Of a stretch of 64,000 nucleotides of DNA, positions 18,541 to 27,632 are shown piece after piece (position 1 is the first letter of the stretch; every line of letters begins with the position of its first letter). Location of the stretch: positions 2,848,001 through 2,912,000 of the forward strand of contig NZ_AP018725.1 in assembly GCF_003967195.1 (NCBI RefSeq), written 5' to 3'. Below the pieces are notes generated by a model, which saw only the letters and a list, made by a program, of their open reading frames with translations, did not search any database and had not been told where the DNA came from. Made by a program: the position numbers and the translations under genes. This DNA is from Sulfuriflexus mobilis. GTDB lineage: Bacteria; Pseudomonadota; Gammaproteobacteria; AKS1.

Positions 18541-18978
18541 TCAGTCATCATCACGCCAGTATTCGCCCTCGATGGTGCGGGAAGAGTCAGTGGGGCGGCG
18601 GCCAGGTCCCGGCGGCGGGCGCATGCGGCGACGTAACCAGGCCTTGATCACGGCACGCCGCAGCGGCGTGACCAGGCACAGAAATCCAATAATATCTGTG
18701 AAAAAACCGGGGGTTAGCAACAATATGCCGCCAATGAGCAGGAAAAAACCTTCCAGCATTTCAATCGCCGGGACCTCTCCGCGTGCAGTGGCCTCCTGCA
18801 CCCGGCGCAGGGTCGACAACCCCTGGGCCTGCAACAGCATGGCGCCGAGTACGGCGGTAAAGACCACCATGAAGACGGTCGGGATGGCACCGATCACCGA
18901 GCCTATCTCGATCAACAGGTAGAGCTCGAGCAGGGGCACGGCGATAAACAGCAGGAATAAAATATGGCCAGGACGCAT
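18541..18978 (-). CDS. fxsA: FxsA family membrane protein
   Basis: This inner-membrane protein of about 145 residues has hydrophobic helices (ILFLLFIAVPLLELYLLIEI, AIPTVFMVVFTAVLGAMLL, and EGFFLLIGGILLLTPGFFTD) and a basic, proline-rich cytoplasmic tail ending EGEYWRDDD. The helix arrangement and LLTPGFFTDIIGFLCL fit FxsA, known in E. coli for relieving F-plasmid exclusion of phage T7; its normal role is unclear. The frame is open to 19014 (157 residues), but the family normally starts just before the first helix, so I use the ATG at 18978. No strong ribosome site decides between them. Its position beside groES-groEL is common in gammaproteobacteria. Confidence 0.83.
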   Translation of the reverse strand: MRPGHILFLLFIAVPLLELYLLIEIGSVIGAIPTVFMVVFTAVLGAMLLQAQGLSTLRRVQEATARGEVPAIEMLEGFFLLIGGILLLTPGFFTDIIGFLCLVTPLRRAVIKAWLRRRMRPPPGPGRRPTDSSRTIEGEYWRDDD

Positions 18979-19090
18979 CTTGTATAAGGTACTCGGGACA
19001 GCGGCTGAGGGCAAAGAAAAATCCGCTACCTCGGCTATTACGGGATCATCACTAGTGGCGAGTCTGTGAATCTAGTATCTTTCCTTATAT

Positions 19091-19453
19091 ATGGAGCCAA
19101 AGACTGTCCATTCGCACACACCCATGCTGGTGTATTGCACCTGTCCGGATCATGCGACAGCGGTTAGCCTCGCCAACACCCTTGTCGATGAGGCGCTGGC
19201 CGCCTGCATCAATATCGTGCCGGGCCTGACCTCGATATATCACTGGCAGGGCAAACGCGAAACGGGCAGCGAAGAACTACTTATGATAAAAACTATCCAG
19301 GAACAGTACCCGACCCTGCAGGCACGTATCGTGGCATTACACCCTTACGAACTTCCCGAGGTGATCGCTGTCTCTATTCAGGCAGGCTTACCCGCCTATT
19401 TGGACTGGATTGATACATCCTGTCACCGAAATACCATGAAGCCGAACCATTAA
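19091..19453 (+). CDS. cutA: divalent-cation tolerance protein CutA
   Basis: CutA1 is a small trimeric protein linked to copper and divalent-metal tolerance. The 120-residue sequence shows LVYCTCPDHATAVSLANTLV, LAACINIVPGLTSIYHWQGK, and HPYELPEVIAVSIQAG, all typical of the family. It lies 14 bases before dsbD, and the cutA-dsbD pairing is found in enteric bacteria. The N-terminal 11 residues before MLVYCTCPD are not conserved, so an internal ATG at 19124 could be the true start. Confidence 0.92.
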   Translation: MEPKTVHSHTPMLVYCTCPDHATAVSLANTLVDEALAACINIVPGLTSIYHWQGKRETGSEELLMIKTIQEQYPTLQARIVALHPYELPEVIAVSIQAGLPAYLDWIDTSCHRNTMKPNH

Positions 19454-19467
19454 CGAAGACAACAGAT

Positions 19468-21753
19468 ATGAAAAAACTACTACTCCTGCTCGGCACCCTG
19501 CTTATCAGTCAGCTGGCCTTTGCCATTGCTGAAGATGAACTCCTGCCCCCGGAACAGGCGTTTAGTGTTAACGCCCGCGCCATTGACGCCAACACCATCG
19601 AGGTTGAATGGAAAGCGGCTGAGGGTTACTACCTCTACCACGACAAATTCAATTTCCAGTCAGAAACCCCCGGCATTGATCTGGGCACGGCACAAATTCC
19701 ACCAGGCAAAAAGAAGTTTGGCCTGCGTGCCGACGGTACCGAGGGCGAACTGGAGGTCTACCGTCACAAGGTAGCGATCACCCTGCCGCTGAAACGCAGC
19801 GATGCCGCCAGCCAGAACAGCCTGCGCCTGAGCGTCGGTTCCCAGGGCTGTGCCGATGTGGGTGTCTGCTACCCACCCCGTCGCCAAACTGTTTTACTCA
19901 ACCTGCCCGCAGCCACGCTTGTATCAAAAAACGTTACAGGCCTGCAGTCATTAACCTCACTCGGTAACAGTCTGGGTCTGGGCAGCGCCGAGCGCGAGTT
20001 CCTGCCCCCCGATGAGGCCTTTGCCTTTAGTGCCCACATAAATGAAACCGGCAACATCATTGCCGACTGGCAGATCGCAGAGGGTTATTACCTGTACCGT
20101 GACAAGTTTGCCTTCAGTACCGACAGCGCCGGCATGCAAGTCGGTAATGTCAGCCTGCCCGCGGGTGAAATGCACCACGGTATTCTGCCTAGCGGTGGCG
20201 AAGGTGACGTTGAGGTTTATATGCACGGTGTGCAGGTCGCCGTGCCCGTGCTACGAAGTAATGCCGCAGGCAAAGTAATTAACCTGACTGCCAAGTTCCA
20301 GGGTTGTGCCGATGCCGGTATATGTTATCCACCGATGAAGAAAACGGTGAGCCTCGAGTTACCCGCCGGTCTTGCCAGTAGCTCTCAAGGCAGTGCGTCA
20401 GCAGATACCAGCTCAACTGTCTCGTCAACCAAAGACGAGCCTGTTGCCGAACAAGATCGGCTTGCGCACCTGCTTACCAACAAGCCTGTGCTTGCGGTGT
20501 TATTGTTCTTCGTCTTCGGTATCGGACTAGCACTAACACCCTGTGTCTTCCCGATGATACCTATCCTGTCCAGTATCATTGTTGGCCAGGGCGAAGGCAT
20601 TACCACGCGCAAGGCCTTCACCTTATCACTTGTCTACGTTTTAGCTATGGCGGTTACCTACACAACTGGCGGTATTATTGCCGGCATGTTTGGTGAAAAC
20701 CTGCAGGCCGCCTTCCAGAATGCCTGGATCATCAGTGGTTTTGTCGGCATCTTCGTCGTCTTGTCGCTGTCGATGTTCGGTTTCTATGACCTGCAACTGC
20801 CCTCCGCCCTGCAGAGCAAACTCACCGAGATCAGCAACAAGCAGGAAGGCGGTACACTCATCGGTGTTGCTATCATGGGTTTCCTCTCGGCCTTGATCGT
20901 CGGCCCTTGTGTCGCCGCACCACTGGCCGGTGCACTGCTTGTCATCGGTCAGACTGGTGACCCAGTTCTAGGAGGCTTTGCCTTGTTCTCATTGTCGATG
21001 GGTATGGGTGCACCGCTTCTCGCTATCGGTGTCTCGGCCGGTAAATTCCTGCCACGCGCCGGTGACTGGATGAAACCGATCAAGGCCGTGTTCGGCGTAG
21101 CCCTGCTGGCCGTGGGTATCTGGATGCTGGAACGCATTATCCCGGCAGAAGTCACCAATACGCTCTGGGCCGTGTTGCTCATCATCTCTGCCGTTTATAT
21201 GGGTGCACTCAGCCACCTACCGGTAGAGGCTGATGGATGGAGCAAACTTTGGAAAGGCATAGGACTGGTCGGTCTGATCTATGGTGTTATGTTGTTGATT
21301 GGTGTAGCCAGTGGCAATACCGACATGATGCAACCACTGCGTTCTTCTAACACCGTGATCATGGGAGGTAGTGCAACGGCCATGGAGCATAAAGTCTTCG
21401 ACAAGGTAAATAATAATGCTGAACTCGATGTCGCGATCAAGAAGGCCAGTAGTGAGGGTAAGGCGGTGTTCCTCGACTTCTATGCCGACTGGTGCGTCGA
21501 ATGTATCCGCATGGAAAAATCGACCTTTGCCAAACCAGAGGTACAAGCCCTGTTTGCCGACATGGTTCTGCTCAAGGCCGACGTTACCGACAATAATGAT
21601 GAACACAAGGCGATGCTTAAACGCTTTGGTTTAATAGGCCCGCCGGCGATGATGGTGTTTGGCAAGGATGGCATGGAAAGGCGTAACTATCGCATGATCG
21701 GTTTCTATCCACCGGAAGAATTTGTGCCACACGTACGCCAAGCCTTGCAGTAG
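19468..21753 (+). CDS. dsbD: thiol:disulfide interchange protein DsbD with duplicated alpha domain
   Basis: DsbD carries electrons from cytoplasmic thioredoxin across the inner membrane to periplasmic thiol proteins. This form has 761 residues, about 200 more than the E. coli protein. The excess is a second N-terminal alpha domain: LLPPEQAFSV...EGYYLYHDKFNF...QGCADVGVCYPP and then FLPPDEAFAF...EGYYLYRDKFAF...QGCADAGICYPP, each with its own cysteine pair. The membrane part has the redox cysteines in ALTPCVFPMIP and IVGPCVAAPLAG. The C-terminal thioredoxin-like gamma domain has DWCVECIRME near residue 676. It ends in a strong terminator and is followed by a TlpA-like gene, its likely redox client. 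Confidence 0.93.
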   Translation: MKKLLLLLGTLLISQLAFAIAEDELLPPEQAFSVNARAIDANTIEVEWKAAEGYYLYHDKFNFQSETPGIDLGTAQIPPGKKKFGLRADGTEGELEVYRHKVAITLPLKRSDAASQNSLRLSVGSQGCADVGVCYPPRRQTVLLNLPAATLVSKNVTGLQSLTSLGNSLGLGSAEREFLPPDEAFAFSAHINETGNIIADWQIAEGYYLYRDKFAFSTDSAGMQVGNVSLPAGEMHHGILPSGGEGDVEVYMHGVQVAVPVLRSNAAGKVINLTAKFQGCADAGICYPPMKKTVSLELPAGLASSSQGSASADTSSTVSSTKDEPVAEQDRLAHLLTNKPVLAVLLFFVFGIGLALTPCVFPMIPILSSIIVGQGEGITTRKAFTLSLVYVLAMAVTYTTGGIIAGMFGENLQAAFQNAWIISGFVGIFVVLSLSMFGFYDLQLPSALQSKLTEISNKQEGGTLIGVAIMGFLSALIVGPCVAAPLAGALLVIGQTGDPVLGGFALFSLSMGMGAPLLAIGVSAGKFLPRAGDWMKPIKAVFGVALLAVGIWMLERIIPAEVTNTLWAVLLIISAVYMGALSHLPVEADGWSKLWKGIGLVGLIYGVMLLIGVASGNTDMMQPLRSSNTVIMGGSATAMEHKVFDKVNNNAELDVAIKKASSEGKAVFLDFYADWCVECIRMEKSTFAKPEVQALFADMVLLKADVTDNNDEHKAMLKRFGLIGPPAMMVFGKDGMERRNYRMIGFYPPEEFVPHVRQALQ

Positions 21754-21791
21754 AACACTGCTGGGAAGCCGTCATTGTTGTTACTATGCGC

Positions 21792-21824
21792 GCCGGTCGT
21801 ATTGATTACGACCGGCCTTTTTTA
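21792..21824 (+). terminator. rho-independent terminator after dsbD
   Basis: GCCGGTCGTA and TACGACCGGC make a stem (21792-21816, with an ATTGAT-type centre) followed by a run of T. It closes the cutA-dsbD operon. Confidence 0.9.
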
Positions 21825-21877
21825 TAAAACAAACGAGAAAGATGCTTTCTCAAGTACCTTTATTTAGGGATATGTCC

Positions 21878-22420
21878 GTGAAAAAACTCAGCCTCGTCAG
21901 CCTTGGATTACTGGCAGTATTACTCAGTGCTTGTGGTGAGAACAAGAATGCAAATACTGAAAACCCACCAGCCAAAACAGTAACCAGCAGCATAAGCATT
22001 ATCGGCAGCCCACGCCCCGGGTTTGCCCTGCCTGATACCGAGGGTACACCACACCATATTAAAGAATGGGATGGCAAGGTGCTCGTGATCAACTTCTGGG
22101 CGACCTGGTGCCCGCCCTGTCGCAAAGAGATGCCAGCCTTTATCGCCTTACAGGAACAATATGGCGCACAGGGCCTGCAGTTTATCGGCGTCGCCATCGA
22201 TGAGGCCGACAAGGTCATCGACTTCATGGATACCTATGGTGTGAACTACCCGATGCTGCTTGGTGATCTGGCCGCCATCGATGTGGGCAAACAATATGGC
22301 AATCGCTTCGGCGCGCTGCCCTATACCGTGATCGTCGACCGCCAGGGCATGATCGCCTTTACCCGCCGTGGAGAGCTTGAAAAACACGACGCCGAGGCCG
22401 AGATCAAAAAACTACTCTAG
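21878..22420 (+). CDS. TlpA/ResA-like thioredoxin lipoprotein
   Basis: The protein (about 180 residues) begins with a lipoprotein signal, LGLLAVLLSAC, whose cysteine would be lipidated. The thioredoxin fold follows, with the active site WATWCPPCRKEMPA near residue 80, GVAIDEADKVIDFM, and the cis-proline region RFGALPYTVIVDRQG. It is a periplasmic, membrane-anchored thiol reductase of the TlpA/ResA type, as used for cytochrome c maturation or copper-site assembly. The frame extends to 21842, but the GTG at 21878 has AGGGA seven bases before it and gives a normal lipoprotein N-terminus. The preceding dsbD probably supplies its electrons. Confidence 0.87.
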   Translation: MKKLSLVSLGLLAVLLSACGENKNANTENPPAKTVTSSISIIGSPRPGFALPDTEGTPHHIKEWDGKVLVINFWATWCPPCRKEMPAFIALQEQYGAQGLQFIGVAIDEADKVIDFMDTYGVNYPMLLGDLAAIDVGKQYGNRFGALPYTVIVDRQGMIAFTRRGELEKHDAEAEIKKLL

Positions 22421-22439
22421 GCCTCGCTTGGCCTTCTGG

Positions 22440-22662
22440 AAAGTAACGCAAAGGTCGCAAAGACGCAGAGAACGCTGAGTAAACTCGAAAAAAATCAGTT
22501 CCACATAGTAATTCAAGTGAAATACGAATTATCCAGTTATCATGTAAATCCTGTTTAATTAGCTTTTGTTCTTCTCTGCGAGCTTTGCGTCTCGCGCGAT
22601 GTTTAGGAGAAACAAGTGTCGCGAAGTGCATGGACGCACGAGGGCGACCCCCTGCGTTACCT
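22440..22662. repeat. GCAAAG-type repeat element, second copy
   Basis: The left edge AACGCAAAGGTCGCAAAGAC (about 22446) and the right CTCTGCG...GCTTTGCGTCTCG (22574-22594) form imperfect arms of the same family as the 18.3-kb element. Its tail 22596-22661 (GCGATGTTTAGGAGAAACAA..., with GTGCATGGACGCACGAGGG) is shared almost base for base with the copy at 25.3 kb. The rest of the gap to aroQ (22663-22869) shows no gene or clear signal. Confidence 0.75.
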
Positions 22663-22869
22663 ACCGGGAATAAAAATATACTCCATGCCTATTTTGTGAA
22701 CTTTGTTGAGAAATTCGGCGAATTTTGGCTTAAATTCTCAAAACGTGCGCAGAACTGGACAAGCTTTCCCAGATCCTTCACAATACGCACAGGATTACTG
22801 AAAATTTCATGCGTGATCATGTAGCTATATGCATCGATCATGCCGCTATTTCAAAGATTAACGATAGAC

Positions 22870-23307
22870 ATGGCAAAACTATTACTCCTGAATGGCCCGA
22901 ATCTGAACCTGCTCGGCACCCGTGAGCCGGCGATCTATGGTGCCACTACGCTCAAGGATATCGAGACCCGCCTGACCGAACTGGCCACCGGGGCCGGCCA
23001 TAAACTCGACTGCCTGCAGAGTAATGCCGAGCATGAGCTCGTCAACCGCGTACAACAGGCACAGCAGGAAGGCGTCGCCTTTATCATTATTAACCCGGCC
23101 GCCTTTACGCATACGAGTGTCGCCCTGCGCGATGCCATCGCCGGGGTCGCCATCCCGTTTATCGAATTACACCTGTCCAACGTCCACGCCCGTGAGGAGT
23201 TTCGCCGCGAGTCCTACTTCTCGGACCTCGCCGTCGGTGTCATCACGGGGCTTGGCGCACAGGGTTATGAACTTGCACTGCAGGCGGCCATCGCCCGCGT
23301 TGAATAA
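22870..23307 (+). CDS. aroQ: type II 3-dehydroquinate dehydratase
   Basis: AroQ removes water from 3-dehydroquinate in the shikimate pathway. The 145-residue protein has [16 protein letters not shown] at residues 4-19, including the catalytic tyrosine region [41 protein letters not shown] and [21 protein letters not shown] chose the ATG at 22870 because the family begins [11 protein letters not shown]; ten extra residues from 22840 are unlike it. aroQ-accB-accC is a common gammaproteobacterial operon. Confidence 0.97.
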   Translation: MAKLLLLNGPNLNLLGTREPAIYGATTLKDIETRLTELATGAGHKLDCLQSNAEHELVNRVQQAQQEGVAFIIINPAAFTHTSVALRDAIAGVAIPFIELHLSNVHAREEFRRESYFSDLAVGVITGLGAQGYELALQAAIARVE

Positions 23308-23336
23308 CAATTTTGATTAGAAGAGTCTGAAACATC

Positions 23337-23789
23337 ATGGATATTCGCAAAGTAAAAAAACTCATTGAACTGCTTGAAGAGTCCGGCATTGCCGAGATTG
23401 AGATCAAGGAAGGTGAAGAGTCCGTACGCATCAGTCGCCACGGCCAGGCCCCTGCCTATGCCGCGCCGATGCCGGCACCGGTTGCCGCGGCGCCGATAGC
23501 CGCACCGGCCGCAGCAGCTGCCGCTGCCCCTGCCGAGGCAAGCAGTTTGCCGACAGGCCACCAGGTCTTGTCACCAATGGTCGGAACCTTCTACCGTTCA
23601 CCTTCCCCCGGTACGCCAGAGTTTGTAAAGGTCGGACAGAGTGTTAGCGTCGGCGATACCCTCTGTATCATCGAGGCGATGAAGATCCTGAACCAGATCG
23701 AGGCTGACAAGTCAGGTGTGGTCAAGGCCATCCTTGCCGAAAACGGCCAGCCTGTCGAATACGACGAGCCATTGTTCATCATTGAGTAA
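23337..23789 (+). CDS. accB: acetyl-CoA carboxylase biotin carboxyl carrier protein
   Basis: AccB carries the biotin of acetyl-CoA carboxylase, the first committed enzyme of fatty acid synthesis. The 150-residue protein has the N-terminal [20 protein letters not shown], an Ala/Pro-rich linker at residues 42-70, and the biotinyl domain with the modified lysine in [13 protein letters not shown] near residue 115. It lies between aroQ and accC in the same direction with short gaps, as usual. Confidence 0.98.
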   Translation: MDIRKVKKLIELLEESGIAEIEIKEGEESVRISRHGQAPAYAAPMPAPVAAAPIAAPAAAAAAAPAEASSLPTGHQVLSPMVGTFYRSPSPGTPEFVKVGQSVSVGDTLCIIEAMKILNQIEADKSGVVKAILAENGQPVEYDEPLFIIE

Positions 23790-23841
23790 AACTTGTCGGC
23801 CATCTGTAATCAGTTGCCGTCAGTGAGAGTGATCGGATCCT

Positions 23842-25182
23842 ATGTTTGAAAAAATTGTTATCGCCAACCGCGGAGAGATCGCGTTGCGTATCCTGCGCGC
23901 CTGCCGTGAAATGGGCATCAAGACCGTTGCCGTGTATTCATCTGCCGACCGTGACCTGAAGCACGTGCGCCTGGCCGACGAGGCCGTCTGTATCGGTCCG
24001 CCCCCATCAGCCGACAGTTACCTGAATGTCCCTGCCATCATCAGTGCCGCCGAGGTGACTGATGCCATGGCGATTCACCCGGGTTATGGCTTCCTCGCCG
24101 AAAACGCCGACTTTGCCGAACGTGTCGAACAGAGTGGCTTTACCTTTATCGGTCCGAAGCCACACTCGATTCGCACCATGGGCGATAAAATCGCCGCTAT
24201 CGAGGCCATGAACGCTGCCGGTATCCCCTGTGTACCAGGCTCCGATGGCCCAATTACCGAGGATGACAGCAACGTGTTAGAGGTAGCCCGCCAGATTGGT
24301 TATCCTGTCATCATCAAGGCCGCCGGTGGTGGTGGTGGACGTGGTATGCGCGTCGTGCACAGCGAGGCCGCACTGCTGAACGCAATTTCACTGACCCGCA
24401 GCGAGGCGCGCGCCGCCTTTAGCAACGATATCGTCTATATGGAAAAATTCCTCGGCGACCCGCGCCACATTGAGATCCAGGTTCTATCCGACTCGCATGG
24501 TAACGCCATCCATCTCGGTGAACGTGACTGCTCCATGCAGCGTCGCCATCAGAAGGTCGTTGAAGAAGCACCGGGTCCGGGGATTACCGCGGAGCAACGC
24601 AAGTTCATCGGTGAGCGTTGTGCTGAAGCCTGCCGCTCAACCGGTTACCTCGGTGCCGGGACCTTCGAGTTCCTGTTCGAAAACGGCGAATTCTACTTTA
24701 TCGAAATGAACACACGCGTGCAGGTGGAGCACCCGGTTACCGAAATGATCACCGGTGTCGACATCGTCAAGGAACAGATCCGCATCGCCGCCGGTGAGAA
24801 ACTTGGTTATAAACAGGAAGACATTGTCCTGCGTGGTCACTCGATCGAGTGCCGTATCAATGCCGAGGACCCGAAGACCTTCATGCCGTCACCGGGTACG
24901 ATCAATAACTACCATGCCCCGGGCGGGCCGGGTGTGCGCGTTGATTCACACATCTATAACGGCTATCGCGTGCCACCGAATTACGATTCGATGATCGCCA
25001 AGATCATCACCCACGGTGATACCCGTGATATCGCCATCGCCCGCATGCGAGGAGCCCTGAGCGAACTGGTCGTCGATGGCATCAAGACCAACGCACCGCT
25101 GCAACTCGACATCCTCGCCGACAGCGCCTTCCAGGCCGGCGGCACGAATATCCACTTCCTCGAGAAAAAGTTAGGCTTGTAA
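23842..25182 (+). CDS. accC: acetyl-CoA carboxylase biotin carboxylase subunit
   Basis: AccC carboxylates the biotin on AccB using ATP and bicarbonate. The 446-residue ATP-grasp enzyme shows [21 protein letters not shown] at the N-terminus, the glycine-rich ATP loop [14 protein letters not shown] near residue 159, [19 protein letters not shown] near residue 230 and the active site [17 protein letters not shown] near residue 285. Length is normal. It forms the operon end before a repeat element. Confidence 0.99.
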   Translation: MFEKIVIANRGEIALRILRACREMGIKTVAVYSSADRDLKHVRLADEAVCIGPPPSADSYLNVPAIISAAEVTDAMAIHPGYGFLAENADFAERVEQSGFTFIGPKPHSIRTMGDKIAAIEAMNAAGIPCVPGSDGPITEDDSNVLEVARQIGYPVIIKAAGGGGGRGMRVVHSEAALLNAISLTRSEARAAFSNDIVYMEKFLGDPRHIEIQVLSDSHGNAIHLGERDCSMQRRHQKVVEEAPGPGITAEQRKFIGERCAEACRSTGYLGAGTFEFLFENGEFYFIEMNTRVQVEHPVTEMITGVDIVKEQIRIAAGEKLGYKQEDIVLRGHSIECRINAEDPKTFMPSPGTINNYHAPGGPGVRVDSHIYNGYRVPPNYDSMIAKIITHGDTRDIAIARMRGALSELVVDGIKTNAPLQLDILADSAFQAGGTNIHFLEKKLGL

Positions 25183-25199
25183 TACAGCGCCTTTCTTGA

Positions 25200-25372
25200 A
25201 TCCCGATATAAATGCAGAGGTCGCAAAGACGCGAAGGTCGCCGAGAAGAACAAAAAATAACCATGAAAAAATTATTCATGTTTCCTTTGCGTTCTCTGCG
25301 TCTTTGCGCGATGTTTAGGACGAACAAGTGTCGCGAAGTGCATGGACGCACGAAAGCGACCCCTTGCGTTAA
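25200..25372. repeat. GCAAAG-type repeat element, third copy
   Basis: Arms with GTCGCAAAGACGCGAAGGTCGC (about 25209) and the reverse CCTTTGCGTTCTCTGCGTCTTTGCGCG (25284-25309) flank about 50 bases. The tail 25307-25371 repeats that of the 22.4-kb copy with few changes. The element separates accC from prmA, which are adjacent in many relatives. Confidence 0.78.
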
Positions 25373-25384
25373 TAACTCCTGATC

Positions 25385-26269
25385 ATGCCATGGTTACGTT
25401 TCACACTCCGCACCGATAACGCCCACGCCGATGCCGTGATCGAAGCGCTTGAGGCCGCCGGTGCGCAGGCCGTGACACTCGTCGATGCCGAAGACCAACC
25501 CCTGTTTGAACCCGGCCCGGGCGAGACACCGATGTGGACCGAACTCGAGGCCACCGGCCTGTTCGAGGCCGACATCGATACAAAGGCCCTGCGCCAGCAA
25601 CTCGCGACACAGATACCGGAAACCATCCTCGCCACGCAGCGCCTCGAACCGCTCGAGGATAAGGACTGGTCGCGCGTCTGGATGGACGACTACCAGCCGA
25701 TGCGTTTTGGCCAGCGGCTGTGGATCGTGCCGAGCTGGTGCGAGGCCCCGGAAGCAGAGGCCGTCAACATCCTACTCGACCCCGGCCTGGCCTTCGGTAC
25801 CGGCACCCATCCGACCACGGCCCTGTGCATGGCCTGGCTGGATGCACAGGACCTGCAAGACAAGACCGTGCTCGATTACGGTTGTGGCTCCGGCATCCTC
25901 GGCGTCGCCGCCGCCAAGCTCGGTGCCAAAAGCGTTACCGCCATCGATATCGACCCGCAGGCCCTGCTTGCCACACGCAGTAACGCTGAACGCAACGGGG
26001 TCAGTGACAAGATCCGCACCGGTCTGCCGCACGAACTGCATGATGATGAACGCTTTGATGTTGTGCTGGCCAACATCCTCGCCGGCCCGCTCGTCGAGCT
26101 GGCGCCGAGCCTCTGCCAGGCCCTGCGACCCGGCGGCTTAATAGCACTATCCGGCATCTTGCAAGAACAGGCCATGGCGGTACGCGAGGCCTACACCGCT
26201 TACTGTGACATGGACGAGCCCGTCACTGAGGGTGACTGGTTTCGTCTAAGCGGGACCAAAAGATCCTAA
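25385..26269 (+). CDS. prmA: ribosomal protein L11 methyltransferase
   Basis: PrmA trimethylates lysines and the N-terminus of ribosomal protein L11. The 294-residue protein has an N-terminal substrate-binding domain beginning MPWLRFTLRTDNAHADAVIEA, the GTGTHPTT motif near residue 138 specific to PrmA, and the SAM-binding VLDYGCGSGILGVAAAKLGA near residue 162 followed by AIDIDPQAL and VLANILAGPLVELAP (the NI..-type motif IV). The gene order accC-prmA-dusB-fis supports it. Confidence 0.98.
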   Translation: MPWLRFTLRTDNAHADAVIEALEAAGAQAVTLVDAEDQPLFEPGPGETPMWTELEATGLFEADIDTKALRQQLATQIPETILATQRLEPLEDKDWSRVWMDDYQPMRFGQRLWIVPSWCEAPEAEAVNILLDPGLAFGTGTHPTTALCMAWLDAQDLQDKTVLDYGCGSGILGVAAAKLGAKSVTAIDIDPQALLATRSNAERNGVSDKIRTGLPHELHDDERFDVVLANILAGPLVELAPSLCQALRPGGLIALSGILQEQAMAVREAYTAYCDMDEPVTEGDWFRLSGTKRS

Positions 26270-26319
26270 TGGCCACTGAGCACTATGGCCGTGGCGGCCA
26301 ATAATGCTATCTTCGAGCC

Positions 26320-27516
26320 ATGATGCAGACCCAATGTCCACAATGCCACACCGCCTTTCGCGTCAGTGAAGAACAGCTTGAACTCGCCGGGGGGCGGGTC
26401 CGCTGTGGCCAGTGCCTGCATGTGTTTGTCGCCCGTGAGCACTTTATCGACACGCTGCCCGCGAAAACTATTGATCTTATTAGCGCGGATGAAATCACCC
26501 TCCCCGATATTGAGACCGACAACCAGCTTGTCGAGGTCGAGCTTGAGGGCATCGAACTCGAACAACCTGAGGAACTGGTCCTTACCGAATTAGACGTCCC
26601 TGAGATCGAAATACCCTCTCTCGACGCACTAGATGACCATGCCGAACAACCGCTAGAAACAGAAGCCGCCAGCACCGAGCCCCCGGCCGAGGATGCAACC
26701 GAGACACTGGCGAAAGCCCCAGCGGATACCTCGACTGGCATAGGGGGCGTTGAAAGTACTCCGCCTACTGACGCCGTAGCCGGCCTCCCGCCGGCCATCA
26801 ATACGGCATGGTTGGGACATTATGCGGCCAATGAGGAATACCAGCCGGACGAGCTTGCCGCAGGAGAAATTCAGACTGGCCAAACGGTAGAAGTCGCCGA
26901 GGCTACACAAGGGCAGCAGGCGGCAACAGCGGCGACTGATATCACTGAACCCAGCGGCCCGGATGAAACCATACCGCTACTCACCGAAACCTATGATGCC
27001 GCGCAGCTCTACCCCGAGCTGAGCGCCGCGCCGATGCCCGTGCGGACGGCGCATACCGGACTCTACAGTCTCGCCATTCTTGCCCTGCTGGTGACTTTTC
27101 TTCTGCAAGCAACCTACGTCCTGCGCGATACCCTGGCCGAACAGCCGGCACTGCGACCCTTCATGAGCGATTTCTGCGCGGTTCTTGACTGCCGGCTCAG
27201 CCTGCCGCGTGAGCCGGAAAAGATCCTCCTCACACGTAGCGAGGTGCGCAGTCACCCGGCCCAGCGCGGCGCGTTGCTGGTCAAGGCAAGCATGCAGAAC
27301 CGGGCCCACTTCCGCCAACCCTACCCTGTCCTGCGCCTGCAGTTCACTGACCTCGATGGCCGCGCCCTGGTCGGTCGCGATTTTCTACCCCGTGAATACC
27401 TGCCGGATGATGTGAATATTCAGGCCGGTATGCCCATCAATAGTGATGTCAACCTATCGCTGGAACTCGTCGATCCCGGCGGCCAGGCGGTCAGTTTCAA
27501 CTTTAACCTGTTATAA
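26320..27516 (+). CDS. zinc-ribbon, single-membrane-segment protein (DUF3426)
   Basis: This 398-residue protein begins with a zinc ribbon of the MJ0042 type, CPQCHTAFRVSEEQLELAGG followed by CGQCLHVF. A long acidic, low-complexity region follows (residues 50-235, rich in Glu, Leu, Ala and Pro), then a membrane helix (YSLAILALLVTFLLQATYVL, about 250-270). The C-terminal domain, with FMSDFCAVLDCRLSLPREPEKI and VLRLQFTDLDGRALVGRDF, matches DUF3426. Such genes lie regularly between prmA and dusB in gammaproteobacteria. The function is not known. The second codon is also ATG, so the start is uncertain by one residue. Confidence 0.88.
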   Translation: MMQTQCPQCHTAFRVSEEQLELAGGRVRCGQCLHVFVAREHFIDTLPAKTIDLISADEITLPDIETDNQLVEVELEGIELEQPEELVLTELDVPEIEIPSLDALDDHAEQPLETEAASTEPPAEDATETLAKAPADTSTGIGGVESTPPTDAVAGLPPAINTAWLGHYAANEEYQPDELAAGEIQTGQTVEVAEATQGQQAATAATDITEPSGPDETIPLLTETYDAAQLYPELSAAPMPVRTAHTGLYSLAILALLVTFLLQATYVLRDTLAEQPALRPFMSDFCAVLDCRLSLPREPEKILLTRSEVRSHPAQRGALLVKASMQNRAHFRQPYPVLRLQFTDLDGRALVGRDFLPREYLPDDVNIQAGMPINSDVNLSLELVDPGGQAVSFNFNLL

Positions 27517-27632
27517 GGCCCTAAAACGTGAATCCGGCACTTTGCCTATGGAGTCGAAGGGGGTATGATCGGCGGTTCGCCGTTGGCGACACTGTGTATT
27601 TAAAATAACAATTTCGGACACAAACCAGCAAC

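Noticed and set aside
22663-22869. Small gene before aroQ starting at 22585
   Set aside because: The open frame starts inside the repeat, has no ribosome site and no recognisable family. The region is left as empty.
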